Shown in pieces: positions 38,601-52,778 of a DNA stretch of 64,000 nucleotides. Numbering within the stretch: the first letter of the stretch is position 1; every line of letters begins with the position of its first letter. The notes beneath the pieces are model-generated. The model had not been told where the DNA came from and searched no databases. It saw only the letters and a program-made list of their open reading frames with translations. Both the position numbers and the translations under genes were made by a program. This DNA comes from Allacma fusca. Lineage: Eukaryota > Arthropoda > Collembola > Symphypleona > Sminthuridae. The DNA is taken from positions 3,315,060 to 3,379,059 of the forward strand of contig OX359247.1 of NCBI GenBank assembly GCA_947179485.1, written 5' to 3'.

Positions 38601-41033
38601 ATATATATATATTTATATACATATATATGAAAGCACGCATCTCACGAGAAGACCTGACGAAAATCGTGACCTGCTATCCCGCCACTTCATTACCCATGTC
38701 CAGTTGGTCAAGAATTTCCTTTTGAATTCATTCACTTGAGGATTGAGTATGGATTTCATGATAGGGACCTCAGATCCCTCACATTTGAGAATACAATCAC
38801 GCCATATATGCACAAAATGAGGGGAAATTGGAGAGGTACTCGTATTTCTGGTATTCTGCGGCAAATCTATAAAAATGCTTGAAGAGACTCCAACAACAGA
38901 GCCTCACAATAGTAGAATATTGGATGAAAAAGGCAGAATCCCACATCACACGTCATAAACACTGGGGAGAGGAGCCTCCAACATTCCCACACATTTCCAT
39001 GTCTCCGCAAACTCTAATCCTGTAATGATCATGTATTGACCACGTAATCTGAAATATTACGATTGTCACTGCCCCTCAAAGCTTTTTCCCAAATGATTGC
39101 ACAAAATAATTCCCTTCTACAGAATGTCCATCCAAATGAGCCAGAAAGCACGGACTGTAAATCAAATCCAAACTTCTTGAGCATATCTGTCCGTACATGT
39201 AAACAGTATGGAATTCATCCGCGCAATAGATACTACTATAGGTTTTTGTGCTAAATTTACCGTTCCTTGCCCATGCTCTCTTCCTTACAGGACTTTGTCA
39301 TATTAGCCTAGAATTCCTAACCTGCTCACTAATAATAGTCTCACATACTTTTTTTTTCCTGATGATTTGACGTCAACCTCGAGAAGACTCACAGATTTAG
39401 CAGTTTCTCACAGTCGGAGACTCTCAAATAAATGCTAAATATCTAAGAACTACCATGGGTAACCGACTTTCAGGATTTGTTACACTCGTCATTAATTCTG
39501 AAGGTCAGCGAGTAGGGACGTATGCAGAGAGGTAGGAATTTGATACTAAACAGGATAACTCTGGTGCACTTAGCCCTAATCCTGTGCACTATCTCCCTCT
39601 ACTAATAAAATCTATCTATGAACATCTAAGCAATTATGCTTAGCCCCTTTTACTCTAAGGAAATTCCAGGGACAAGTTACAGTATAAGTTTAAAAATGCT
39701 GGTTTCTATAAAAAAAATCTCTGTGTCATCAAAATTGAGCCCGTGTGTAAAATATTTTATTTTGTCAGTGAGGGAGCTTAACACGGAAATTAATTACAAA
39801 TTAGATATTCTTATTTCCTTTTCTTATTTTGTTTGTGGTCAAGCTAAAAATACATGACTGAGGGGTGGTTCGGCCCTTGGGCCCTCCGGTCCCATCCTAA
39901 AGAATTGACCAGGAAATAAATCTTTTGTGTGCATTCTTCTAAAGTCGTCAAGGAGCGAGTTAACTCTTTCTAATGGCGAGTCTTAAGTACACACCAGATT
40001 TGATTTCTGACTTGGATCGTGTGAAAGTCGGAAGGGAAATCCCACCAGATATGAGAGGAGAGGAGGCTTCCTAGACATTTCTCAACCATAAACTAGGATA
40101 CATGTGTTGAGTGGAAGCCTCCTTGTATGTATGTATGCATGGTCAAATGATTAGCATATAGTTACTATTACAAGTTTTTGCGGCATCTAAGTAATCCATC
40201 CGTTGTGGCAAAAATCATTTGTAAACAAACTGCAATAAATAAATAAACCAACTATTATAATATCTACTTACTGCATAGAAAAAAAAATTAACAAGAGTAT
40301 TATTATTACTCGAGCAAGCACACTCTCTTCCTTTACTGTACACCAGCTCCTTTTGTGTGTGTGTCTGCAAAGGTATGTAAATACATAGTAGTACTATTGG
40401 GACTACACGTAAAAGGATTAGACTTGAGCTGTCACAAAGAGATGTGCCAGTCTGGGTATGTACGTCAATAAAAAGAAAGCCAGGGAAATTATGCTTAATT
40501 GAAAAATAGTAAACAGACACAATTTACACAGTACTTCAAATGCACTTTCAACATGGCAATTCTTCATTACCGGTTCATCCCTCATGAATTATCCAACTGC
40601 TGAGCAAGTGAGCCATATAGTAGTGTACAGCTGGGGCTTTCGTCCCTGTAGAGGAAGGAATGTATACTTATAGGTAGATATACAATCAATCCAATCTGAT
40701 TACAAGCCTGCTAATGACTTTTAAACGGGGTTGTTAGTTTGTTTGGAAGCCCTGCAATGCGAATAATTCTAATAAGGAAAGGAGCATCTAAATCTTGATT
40801 GTATATCAGAGTATCTCCTTGGAAATTATGTATATCTTCGGACAAAGTAGAAATTAAACTTTGAGTATGTTCAACAACATTTACTACCCATAAAACATGA
40901 TTGGCACATGATATTTGTTTACGCAGCGAGGGGATAGTAGAAAAAGACCAAAGATCGCAGACTCTATATGTTACAGCGATTAGCAATGATAAGTACCAGG
41001 AACCTGATTTTCACAGTAGTTAGCTCCTCCAAC

Positions 41034-41068
41034 CTCCCTCTCTCTCTCTCCCTCTCTCTCTCTCTCTC
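41034..41068. repeat. (CT)n polypyrimidine tract
   Basis: About 35 bases of CT dinucleotides with two CCCT interruptions. Confidence 0.9.
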
Positions 41069-41635
41069 ATTCCTTCCTTCATTATTATTGTAAAACTTGG
41101 AATGAGAATATCATTTTAGAAAAATGTACAACAAAATTCTCCACCTATTTTCTCCTTCCCAACTGATTCCGCATAATAATGTGAAAAAAAAGTAAGGCTC
41201 AATAAATGAAACAGAATGTACTGAAAATAAATTAGATTTACTCACTTATGTTTTACATTGATTGAATAATTCCAAGTTCTTCATTGATATTACATTTATA
41301 TCCCTTAACATAATTATTACCTATTTGAAAATCCTATAGAGTAAATATTGAGCAAGTTGATTATGAATACTTAATACTCATTGAGTAATTATATGTTGAT
41401 GTTTATAGCAGGATGACCTTTTCAAGACGGAACGAGTATAAACTTTCAATGATTCTTGTAAAAATGTTGAAGATGTTACATGAACCAAGTCCAGACCTGG
41501 TTGTGGTAGTAGTATTACGTCTGAGCAAGAGAACTTGCTCAGGGCCTCAGGGGATTTTACACATATGATAGATATGCAATAGTGCATACATATGAGTAGA
41601 TATAGTTAGCATATATAGGACACCACACACTGACA

Positions 41636-41658
41636 GACACAGGAACTGAACCTGTGTC
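41636..41658. repeat. Perfect hairpin, 8-base stem and 7-base loop
   Basis: GACACAGG and CCTGTGTC flank AACTGAA. The stem is GC-rich for this region. Too short for a microRNA precursor. Confidence 0.8.
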
Positions 41659-44083
41659 GTGGCTTCTCCCTTTTCTTCTTCGTCTTGTTCTTCTTCGCCG
41701 TTCATATTTACAGGTTATGAAGATGAACCGTTGGCTTTCTCGTCGGAAATTCTCAATCATTTCATTCTGAAAACTTGTACAGTTCTAACTATTACCATTG
41801 CATATCCCATTAAGCTTGGCTGTATGTTTGAGGAACCTTCCAAGTGCATACACATACATATCTACATATATCGTGGACTCCCTCAGCTGGGCATATGATG
41901 GTAGTAAAATGTGACACCAACGGCAGCCAAGTGCAATGGAGCCATGTGAATCCACCTGACCCTCACGTTTCTATCTAACATTCCTATATATATATACACA
42001 TACAGTATAGTAACTATGACCAGTCCCGTCCTCAACAACATAATACAAGAATTAGACAATTATATGACTTGGAATAAACAAGTACGAAGGCAGCGGTCGG
42101 AATTGACATTAAATAATGCACAACAACCACAACAGGGAACTCTTGTTGGAGGCTTCTCCTATGAGTACTGACTCTCACACTAGAGAATGAATGAATAAGT
42201 GTGTATGTACATACTGTACTATACTGTACATACAGATATGATTTTGTGCTCGACGGACATACATGATGGACGTGCTTAATAAATAAAAGGCCGATTTTTG
42301 TATGTCAAAATGTAGAAACCAGGACCAAATTCAACGGAAAACATGACGCTCAGAATTTACATACTCAACGCATCTAATTCCAGCTGGATAGTCAAAGATG
42401 CATATGTTTGATGGGGAAGGTACAAAAAGGAAAAAGAAGGAGACTGTCCATAAGGAGTGTTCAACAACAAAACAAAATTACAAACTGTAAATCCTGAATT
42501 GTAAAAAATATTGAGAGCCTTTGGATAGGAATGTAAGTCACAGAAGGAATACAAACAGGGAGCCGAAGTTGACGACAGTCATTACTTCATTTACAAGAAT
42601 TTTTGTCATCTTGTCATCATTACACTCTGCGGCTCCCACTCCTCCAGTGTTACAATCTGTGGTGGAAGGTATGACAAAAAATTATGCCGTCACTTATTGT
42701 GAGCATCCACTGTACAAGTATCTATGTATTTGTTGTTGATGGGCACATAATCATACAGCCACAGCTCTATCGTGATACGGGCTGAAGAAAAAATTTAAAA
42801 TTAGTGACTTTATTCCCTGTAACGCACCCAACATTTTGCCAAGACAGCCTTCCTTAGTGTAGTTACATGTGGGAGAGTGCAGTGGTAGCATGCACAATCT
42901 AGGGATATTGTTGCTTCAGCTAAATAAGGAAACGACGTAATGAAAAATATGGCTGTAAATTATGCCAAGGAATAAATATAAGTGTACATGGGGAAAAAGC
43001 ACGCAGGAATAAATAAATAACTGAGGAAGTCTCTCACACTACACCATATTATCCACGAGTATATTATTTGTTACATGTGGACGGCCGGGCTATTGCACGC
43101 CAAATTAATGAAAACATCAAGGGAAGTGCTCGAGAGAGGTAACCCCACTAGGCAGAGTGTCTGCATATTTGTACAAAGTAAATTGACTAAAGTGGAAGTG
43201 AACTCAACACAAGTGCAGTCCCTCCGTCATAGACAGATATCCACACAACAAAGAAAATAGTTTTGTAGAAAGGAGAAATTTTTTCCCCCTTCAGATTACA
43301 TTCCACACGGCTTTCAAGACTTGATCATATAGAAAATGAGCGATGAATAACCAAATGAGAAATTTCCCTTGTGTCAACAAAGATGTGCGACAACGGATTT
43401 GGAAACATTCAAGCCAGTTGCAATCACAGTGTTGGGGTAGGAGTGTATGTATCTATCTGTATCTACATATATAGGGATCGTGCAATGAAATTGAAAATAT
43501 AATCAGTTATACTTGGGCACTATAGGGACACTACAGTACACATTCCACTACATGTCATAAGGAGAGTCGTGTTTTAATTTCACGACCATCGATTGTCTTC
43601 GAGGGAACTAATGAAAAGGAAATGGTACGAGGACAGCTCCTCACCGAATAGTTTAATCATATAGGGAGTAATAAAATGGAGAAAGCAAAAAGCTCCAGCC
43701 AGAGGTACATTGAAGTAAATCTAATGTTTGTTTCTTATTCCTCATGTCAATTTTTTAATTTACGTAGCCGGAAAAAAAACCATCCTGCTAAATTTAGTGC
43801 CTCAAGGGAGGGACTCAAACTTCCATGTAACATTTAAATGTCATAATAGCCAGGAATTTAACGCACGGCTACAACATACCACAATCAATAAGCCAAGATC
43901 TGCAGGCTTGAAAAACCTATGTGAAACCAGAGCCTGGGGTAATGGGAAAAACATTAAAAAAAAAAGAGTTTGCAAAAACTCAAAACATTTTACAAGTGAC
44001 ACAAAATCCCTTCTGGCACGGGTTGTAACATTTTCTATCTCTTCTGTTATTATGCATTCACACATGTATGTAATTATGTGTGC

Positions 44084-44118
44084 ATGTATGTAAGTATGTA
44101 TGTATGTATCTATGTATG
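44084..44118. repeat. (ATGT)n microsatellite
   Basis: Imperfect ATGT/GTAT tetranucleotide array. Shorter copies of the same motif are scattered across the whole non-coding region. Confidence 0.85.
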
Positions 44119-47100
44119 AACTTATGGATTTCGTAGGCTTGGAGACAGAAAAGTGCACACACCACATACTAGGCTTTAGCCTTATACATACCCCAAACGC
44201 AAATAATTATAATTATGAATACAATCTTGATTCATTTAGACACTGCCCCTTCTGTATGCTGTAGTAGTACCTGAGGACGAAATCATTCACCGCCGTGTAA
44301 TTTCCAGCAATTATAATTAATTTGCACGTGAAAAAAAAATTGATTCTTCCCCAACTCACTTTTACTCTTACACGTGAAAACTTTGTAGTTGGCAGTGTCC
44401 ATTTAAACTCCCATTATATACAATATTATATCCAATATGAAAGAGAAACGCTAAAAAGACTCACCACATTACGGGTGATTGTGAATCGACACAGACTGCT
44501 TCCAAACTGACCAGCACTATAAACACCACAATTTCGTGCTACTCAATTGCAATTGACTGGGATGATGCGAGCATGTATGTATACAACAATACAACTATAT
44601 GAGACTCTCTCTCTCTCTCCCTCAAACGATATTATGTACAAGGTGATAAGGTAATGTGTGAGCCTAAAAGCCCACAATTTAACTCCCCACAATACCCACA
44701 CACTCACGTCATAAAATTGAAGATAGAATTACCATTTTGAGAAATCATTATTACATTAATTAAGACTTATTAGATGTGAGTTTTTCATTTAGAACCCCAA
44801 AGCTATATTATTACATGGACGAAACCATTTCTCAACTATAATAAAGTCTCTTTAATGGAATAAATTACTTTACTAAACTTAAAACTCTACTGGCATCCTG
44901 CAATCATCATTAATTTAGTATCAAATTTTATGAGCTAAATTCTCCTCTAAAAATCCTCCAGGCAAATAGAAACATTTTCCACAGGCTTTGGAAATCATGA
45001 AAATCCTTTTGACACAGACACTCCAGAGCGAATTACGTGTTTGTCCTGTGAATATAATTCCTTTCAAAGTTTCCAAAATTTCAATATAAAAAATGGAAGG
45101 GACATATTTCAAATAGTTACTTGGGAGATCAAGTGATTTAAAGAAATTCGTTCCAAAACATTTATAAGTTCTTTAAAAATATTTGTTCTTATTAAGTAAC
45201 CCATCACCAATGAAATTCTTCCTCTAGGAAAAATACTTGAGGCAAAACAAGGAGCTTTATAATACTCCTCGTAGTCTGTGTACAATGCTATAACTCCATC
45301 TCCACATCTGAGGATCCAATAACTTTTAGGACAGATCTACAATAATTACCAAGGTTAATAAACGAGACCAGAACTGTTCATAATGAAATTGCCGATTGGC
45401 TCCTATAAGGTCGGACAACTTTCTTGCTAAATTTTTCTCCATCAAATCAACAGTCTGTCCAATTTGAATCATCAATTTATGCACCATGTGTAATTATATA
45501 CAACCTGTATATACAGATAGCCTCACGATAGAGAGTCATTTCAGAAATCACTCTTCGACAGGCCTCTGAGAATCAGTCCTAAGACTAATAATTGAAAGGG
45601 AAGGAGATTATTGGTGAAACTTAAAACTTGTTAATCTCTTGTAAATGTAATCTTCCGAAGGGAGAAAAAGCTCGACTTAAGTACACAATTAGGATTTGAC
45701 TTTTTGTAATAATTACAAATCTCATGCAGATTTAGCTCAGTAGCACCACCTCACCGTCCTATCATCATTACCATCATCTTTCGCCCTCCTTCACGTCATA
45801 CACGGGAGAAAAAAAGTGAATTTATTCTATATACATATGTACATAGGGAACATATATTAATGCCCTGAGCATCCGACTTGCTTCTCATATATTCCAAGTA
45901 AAAATCTTATTGTTCCACTTTCCAATCGATTCTCAATCCTTTTTTTTTCCACATTAGTAATCACCAGCTTGGAGAGTCATAGACTGGGATTTTCTATAAG
46001 GCTGAATTTTTTATAGTTTACCTCACCTAATAACCATATACATATAGCTCCGGCGGTTTCTATTATACACTACTAATTTCAATATATCTCATATATTCTA
46101 TATCTACCTGTGTGTAGCCAACCTACACGGTTGGTTTAGCTCCTCACAGAGAGTAGCCGAGCTCAGGACGAAACAGAAGATTACGAATTTATGATCATCA
46201 TCAATGAGGCTTTTTCCCTAACAAGGGACTCATCCGTTCCAATTGGGAAATTTGAGGCTTTCCATAGCACATAGTGGTCATAAGGATCTATTCCTACTTG
46301 TTTGTTACGATTGGATGGTCGAGATCCCAAATCCCAATTGTTTGGGTTCGTGCGGGACTCACGTCGTTTTGTCATCGGCATGCGAAAAATTACGCACACA
46401 TTTTTTAATCTCTAGGATTATCCGATAAGGCTCTCTTCACACATCCCTTTATCCTCCTGGAAATCTGTGGCACAGCGTAGGGAAATATTTCGTCCTGATT
46501 GAGTAACAATTTGTCTTTTATTTACTTATAAATTATAAGTGATAATTACTATTCAAAGTAAATACATAATTTGTCAAGATAATAATAATCATTCAGGGTA
46601 CGAGTTTCCACGAGTAAAAAAAAATTCAGGAGGGTGTGTACGTACAACAGATATGAAAAAGGTCAATGAGAATATACACTGTGGGAGAAAATAAGATTAG
46701 ATACTTATGGAAAGCCTTCAAAAATGTGAATAAAACGTGAGAGCGTTAACTACTTCCAGTAATTAGTTCATGGATTTAATTTTCTTTTTCTAGATGAGCG
46801 AATAATGGGAATGATGACTTGGACGTGAGACGTAGTCGTCAATTTTGAATAGATGAGAGAGCCAAGTGTGGAATTCATTTTCATATAACTATACCTTCAT
46901 TCATTGAAAATCATACAGTGGGGATAAAGAGGTGATTCTAGTGTATTTCCCAAGTCACTTAGGACCACGTTGTTTGGTGAAGGGATACGACCCATAATTA
47001 TAACACACAGAGAGGAAGGCAACCCACAATCCTCACTTACATTGATCCACATCTATGTCTATAGTCAAAACGACACGGAGAGCAATCCCAATAAATCAAA

Positions 47101-47398
47101 AATCTGCACCTTGCTCTGCACATGATTACTGTAATTATCCTTACAAATTACAATTAACCTGCCAACTTGGAGGATTGAGGAATGCAAATTACTAAAAGCT
47201 CCATTGGATTCCCCAAAGAATAAGTAAAGAGATTGCTCCCCCCCTGCACGCAACCCCTAACATTGGCCTTTAATCCGAATTATTACTGTGTAAAATTTAT
47301 TCAAAATTATATTTTTTTTACAATTACTCTGAGAGAGTAATTTAATGCGAATTTTTCAGTAGCTTTCCTCGAACAACGTAGGTGGCTCGGATGAGATG

Positions 47399-47421
47399 AG
47401 CTACTACTACTACTACTACTA
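47399..47421. repeat. (CTA)n microsatellite
   Basis: About seven CTA triplets. Confidence 0.9.
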
Positions 47422-49348
47422 TATTATGTACTTGAGGAATGTCAAAATAGAAAGAGCAACCCTCGAGCTCCAAACTGTTTCCAAATGCTCACTCCTATTA
47501 GCCATTTAATTATTCAAGAGCATCAGTCGGATGAATGGATCGAGACAGGTGTGTAATGGAAATGGCTATTAGCCATGGCATTATTGACTCCTATCTGTTT
47601 AATGGGGGAGCGGAAAGCAGAGCGTGGACGGCCAAGTGTATAACTGAATTAAAGGGTTAATCTGCGAAACATGCACTTTTCAATATGCAAATCTCTCCTC
47701 ACACTGCAAAAATTTTTAATATGAGACCCTCCCAAATCATCCCATGAGATTGAATTGCTCCTCCAAATACATATGTATCTATACTTTACGTCGAACTTCA
47801 TCTCAACTCAGACTCTTCCAAGAGTTCTCTCATTAAATGAAACACCAGGTAGATGATATAGGAGCAGCTCAGGAACGACAGTTGCATAGTAATTCCTCAA
47901 CTTGCCAACAAATTTCGAAAGCTACACAATGTGGAGCTATGTATATATTTATATATATATATAGGAATAAAAAAAAACAAAGCTTGCCTGTGGGTCTTGG
48001 AATGAGGGGTCCAACTTTTATTCAGATTAGAGGCAATCGCATATCAGAAGCACATCCGTCAGTTACTGCTGATGATTATGATGATGATTCATCGTTGTTG
48101 GTAGGAAATCTTGGGATCTGTCCTAAATAAATCATAATAGATGCATCAAATTGAGATATTTATCATTATTAATTTTGACTCGCGAGCTTACACACAGTGT
48201 CTGAGCGTCTGTCTTTTACAGGACGTCTCTGCATATACTTATATCTATGGTCATGTATAGAGGGATTCCCATTAATGTGTGCCACCAGGGCTTCGGATTC
48301 TAAAAAGCTAGTATCACTCTATTATTTCAATGTATCCTCCATGTTTACCCTGTAGTGCTTTTGTGATGGGCCAGTCAGTGCATATACCTACAGTGCTTGG
48401 GAGCCGCACCTGAAAATGAGAATCAGTGTGTCTCGTAGTAATTCAGAAGCAGGGCAGGCAGCGGAGTGAAAATGAGATTAATTTCTTTTAGAAAACCAAA
48501 CCATGGGTGATCATAAGTTGTGATTCACAACTGCCACCATAACAAAGATAGCCTGAATTTGGAACAAATTTAGCCATCAGATCTCTTTCTTCCCATCTAA
48601 ATGTCTGCATAAATCCATCTCCACTCCATTCCCAGCCTACAAGCTTATCTCCATTTCAGTCCACTGCCCTTTTAGAGTCATGGATAAGTGACGGATTCAG
48701 TTTTCAGAATTAATTTCCTCAATAAATTCATGAGGACATGGTCCATTTGCCTCCCTGGCCTGGCGTACGACGAGCAAATTGGAGCTTAGCAAATGTACAT
48801 ACAACAATACCATGTTCGACTCACTCTTTTACAACAACAACAAAAGAACACCACATTTAGCCAAATTAGAAATCACTTGGGAATGAATTACGGCTGTAGA
48901 CGCATAGGACATCCTGTAGATCCATTACCTGTGTAGGGACATTCATATGCAAGGGAACTATTCCCTTATGGATACATAATTACATGGATACCCAGAGACT
49001 ACATCTGTACTACACATGTACATACATACATCATACACACACATGTACGTATCTATGCACCAGCCTGTAAAAATGAGACAAGTGAAATCAACAAGTGTTT
49101 ATTGTTTAGACGCTATGTAGATATTACAATGCACTGACTCTCGGCTTGTGCACTTGTCAGACATGAACTCTGAGAGATTACCACCAAGTGGAATATAATT
49201 ATATAAGGTGGGTGATGAAGAATTAAGAATTCATCACTGAAATTCACGACTTGGGGTCTGACCGCCACGCGGGATAAGAGTTGTCCACTTTATATATGAT
49301 ATAGGATACATATCTGGGATTTTGAGAGTGATAGAGTCAGAGAATATT

Positions 49349-49382
<34 letters not shown>
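49349..49382. repeat. Compound (GT)n(GA)n microsatellite
   Basis: Seven GT dinucleotides passing directly into ten GA dinucleotides. Confidence 0.92.
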
Positions 49383-49384
<2 letters not shown>

Positions 49385-49794
49385 GGATAGATAAACAGAG
49401 AAGAAAACAGTAATTTGGCCTAGCCCCAATATGCCGGTCAAGTCAACTACTTCTCTTACTGGGCTACTATGTATTTACCATTGACTGCAAGTGGAGAGGA
49501 CTATAACAAAAGAGGAAAGAAACAAACCCTTCGCAAGTGCCATTATGTCTACTCACAGCCTCAGCCTCTTTCCACTTGTTGCGTATATTTCAAAGCCTCA
49601 TTAGTTATCATCATCCTCATCAAGACATGAATGAATATTAGAATTCAAATGTAAAAGTTCCTCAGCTTTCAGCTTCAAGTTATAGCTCTCTTGGCGAGAG
49701 AGTGCTTTAATATCCAAACCCCTGTGAGTATATGTACATATATATGTGAGTATAGGGCTATTATATAGGTGCTATCACAGCAAGGGCTTCCACA

Positions 49795-49811
49795 AACACA
49801 CACACACACAC
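49795..49811. repeat. (CA)n microsatellite
   Basis: About eight CA dinucleotides. Confidence 0.85.
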
Positions 49812-50825
49812 TGCATCAGGGCAAAGGAGTAGAGAGTGTAGCTATGAGCAACCAATAATCAGAGTCTAATGGTATAGTTGTATAGTAGTGTCATATGTGA
49901 ATTGTGTACATTACACATTAGAACTCCTGTACACACAGATACACACACAAGGGGAAAAAGGCACAATCAAGATTCCTAGAAGGATTTCATGTCACATTAT
50001 CCCAAAGTTTAACACGGGGCTACATACATTCCAACATATTAAAATCTGTAGTTACACTTGTGATTCCCTCCGCCCGGAGAGTTTCACATGCAAATTCAGT
50101 ATATATGGCTAATGCTCCACCATTGTTTACATTTTCCCCCACTTCTCTCCCCTCCTCTGACATACAGGCAGGAGTGGAAGCCTTTCCAACTTTTTACAAC
50201 GGGATGAGGACGCTTGAAAGGAGCAATAAGAGTGAAGAGCTTCCCCACACACAAAACAAACAATTCTTCAGGAACGAGCACCTCATTGTCAGTGCATAAT
50301 TCTACGATTCTATGAGGATTCTTAAGCATATCCTGAATTATGGCATAGGCAGGGAGCATCCCAGAGTATATGTACGGAGCATGATGGGATCCCAAAAGTG
50401 CCACACATTTCATTTGACGCTTTCAATCCTAAGGAAATCTTTCTCTCACTCACTCTTCTCTGTGACAGAAATCGGCTCAACAGTCATAGCCTCAACAAAA
50501 AGAATTTACTCCGCTCAAATGGCCCACATTCCAGGACAGAACATTATCCTATAGTAGAATGACATGCAGTAATAGAGCATATTCCCAATGGACTGAGTAC
50601 TCATATGTATCTGTATGAGTGAGTCCTTCACAAGTGTTAATCATTTCTAATGAACCAGCACAACCTCATACATTAAAAGCACAAACAATATTGACCTCAG
50701 GACTCAGGATTTGAAAACCTAATCACTCACTCAAAGCATCTGATTGATGGATGATTTTTTTTGCGAAGGCTCTTCACATCATGCTTTCTCATAGTAGAAT
50801 GCTTGTGCAATAGTTTACCCTCTTA

Positions 50826-50826
<1 letters not shown>

Positions 50827-50856
<30 letters not shown>
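50827..50856. repeat. (GA)n microsatellite
   Basis: About fourteen GA dinucleotides with one C interruption. Confidence 0.92.
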
Positions 50857-51248
50857 AACGCATGATTTACATGTATTATGGCTTCCTGGTAGGAAATCGG
50901 GTTAGAAGGAAGTGGGATTTCGGGATGATGCTGTATTTTGAAATAACTGTGTTGGGATTTGTGTTGGATCTCTGCTGTGTCTTTTAATTGAAACAGAAAA
51001 CTCTTCTCCTTGGAGGTACTTCTATACCTAGACATGAACTCATGGGCTGGAAATGAATGACATATTGGTGTCTGCAAAGAGGGGCTTGTTAATACTCGTA
51101 GCGGTATAATCTTTCATCAGGTGTAAACACTACTAGAAATGAAGCAGAAAATTAGGCTTTGATAGCTCCGTCTCTCCCTCACTACTACATACTACTTAAC
51201 TGATCAAAATAAATGGACCCTCATTACTGTCAAAAGGAACAATGCTCA

Positions 51249-51359
51249 CGCACACACTCGAATCGAATTGCGGCGGATATCCCTGTATCACTCGACAGTG
51301 ACCGATGGCTACAACCTCATCTTGTAATAGTACTCTCCGCCGTCGAACTGCCCCCACGA
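51249..51359. promoter_or_regulatory. CpG-rich patch, possible promoter or leader exon
   Basis: Eleven CpG dinucleotides in about 110 bases, in a region where CpG is otherwise sparse. It is adjacent to an imperfect palindrome around GACTCAGAGTC (51368-51378) and a (GA)n run at 51395-51419. It is open in frames on both strands. It could be a promoter for the candidate plus-strand gene 1.4 kb away, or a distal promoter or leader exon for the minus-strand gene. There is no direct evidence of transcription. Confidence 0.25.
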
Positions 51360-51394
51360 AAAGGACCAGACTCAGAGTCAGTCCTTTACACAAC

Positions 51395-51419
51395 ACAGAG
51401 AGAGAGAGAGAGAGAGAGA
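51395..51419. repeat. (AG)n microsatellite beside the CpG-rich patch
   Basis: Twelve AG dinucleotides directly after the imperfect palindrome and CpG patch. GAGA-type tracts next to promoters are common in arthropods, but no factor binding can be shown here. Confidence 0.9.
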
Positions 51420-52588
51420 AACGATTCTCCTGGCGATAAAAGTCCATACCTTATTCCTTCGTACTACAACAAAACAGTCACCTGTCAAAAGCATTAAGTG
51501 CTTCTTGGGCATGTAAACCAGGGGAAAACAATGAGGCTGGATGCTACATACTTGCCACATCCAAACATGGAAACATGCAAAACTCTGTGTTCCCCTCAGC
51601 CTCAGAGCTGATATTACATTCCTGGTGAATGATTAGCCCCTCGCTCACAATCAGAAAAGCGAAATCCGACGGTGCTAAAAGGCATATACTTCACTCTTGG
51701 GAATTAAGGTGCATAAGGACGTCATCACATATAATTATATATATAGATGCTTGTATGTACATAAGTATGTATATGTATATATAATGAGATCTATAGCATA
51801 GCCAAATAAGAGTTTCTGAAGTGACTGACAATTTATTACTATAGTGATTTTGACCGTGGTCGACTAACATAAAAATCCCTATAATTTATAGCAATTACTG
51901 ATACAATGTCACTATGTCACATTCCCGTGTCGAATAGGCAGTCCCAATCCTGAGGCCAAGTTTTATTTAGAATGTCAAATTTGGGTTAGACTTCATAAAT
52001 CCAAATAAAAAATCAGAGCGAAAAAGTTCGGATCTTTTTTGTTTGTTTGCCAAAATATTATACTGCATGGAGGATCATCCCCAGAGAGAAATCTCAACTT
52101 GAGCAGTAGTAATCAGTCTCTAATAATTATTAAATGAGGACTTAAGTTCAAGTGTGCATTAACCGGTTAAAACCGCCGTGTCTCGCCTAAATGTTCACAT
52201 TGAGAAAACCACATGAAGAATTACCGCGGCGACAAGAACCCCACTCCACTCCTGGTTACCATATAAGTACAGTCCCTCCCCATATGTTTCCCCATTGTGG
52301 ATCAGTAGTCTCAATCTACACTTTTCCCGAAACTAATAAAAACTTACGTGGAAACTTAATGTACACTGAGTAATGTAACTCTGAGGTAATAAATGACAGT
52401 CTAACAATGTTGTTGTGTACCTTTTTGCGTATAACAGGATAACTTTGACAGGTCCTTCAGGGACAGGTAATACACATACACACAGAGACACACACACAAT
52501 AGATCCGCAACCACGTGCACAGTCCCTACTCTTGTACAAGGCAGTGCACATATATATCTATGAGAGACAAGAAATAAAACTTTTTTTG

Positions 52589-52612
52589 TACACACACACA
52601 CACACACACACA
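52589..52612. repeat. (CA)n microsatellite
   Basis: Twelve near-perfect CA dinucleotides about 170 bases before the plus-strand first-exon candidate. Confidence 0.92.
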
Positions 52613-52680
52613 GACCAAAGAAAAAAAATTGCAATCAAGTAGTTCTCTGACGGCCGCAACAATACAACGCTCGAGTAAAA

Positions 52681-52686
52681 TATAAG
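52681..52686 (+). promoter_or_regulatory. Possible TATA-like element upstream of the plus-strand first exon
   Basis: TATAAG follows AAAA about 98 bases before the candidate ATG at 52779 and is itself followed by a (GA)n run at 52688-52703, a promoter-proximal arrangement seen in arthropods. TATA-like strings are frequent here, so this depends entirely on the exon being real. Confidence 0.2.
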
Positions 52687-52687
52687 A

Positions 52688-52703
52688 AAGAGAGAGAGAG
52701 AGA
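52688..52703. repeat. (AG)n microsatellite
   Basis: Eight AG dinucleotides between the TATA-like motif and the candidate start codon at 52779. Confidence 0.9.
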
Positions 52704-52778
52704 AGGAGATGAAAAAATACAATTGAAATTCATCCTCCCCACACAACCACAAGAACGTTTCTCAAATGACCCATAAAG

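Larger units (their letters stand above)
31657..41033. other. Non-coding block with microsatellites
   Basis: No gene supported. It contains two open frames that stop exactly at strong splice donors (minus strand, donor after 31680; plus strand, donor at 33361), treated as weak exon candidates only. The rest is AT-rich with CT, CA, GT and CAT repeats. Confidence 0.6.
41069..51248. other. Non-coding block with microsatellites
   Basis: No gene supported. The small open frames lack domain signals, and several are made by ATGT, GA or CA repeats. It carries the hairpin at 41636-41658 and the compound repeat at 49349. Confidence 0.6.

Noticed and set aside
38599..38632. TA-rich stretch that could look like an origin or a hairpin
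   Set aside because: Simple (TA)n-type sequence, common in this window, with no associated signals.
45727..45800. tRNA A-box-like TTTAGCTCAGTAG
   Set aside because: No B box at the right distance and no cloverleaf pairing of the flanks.
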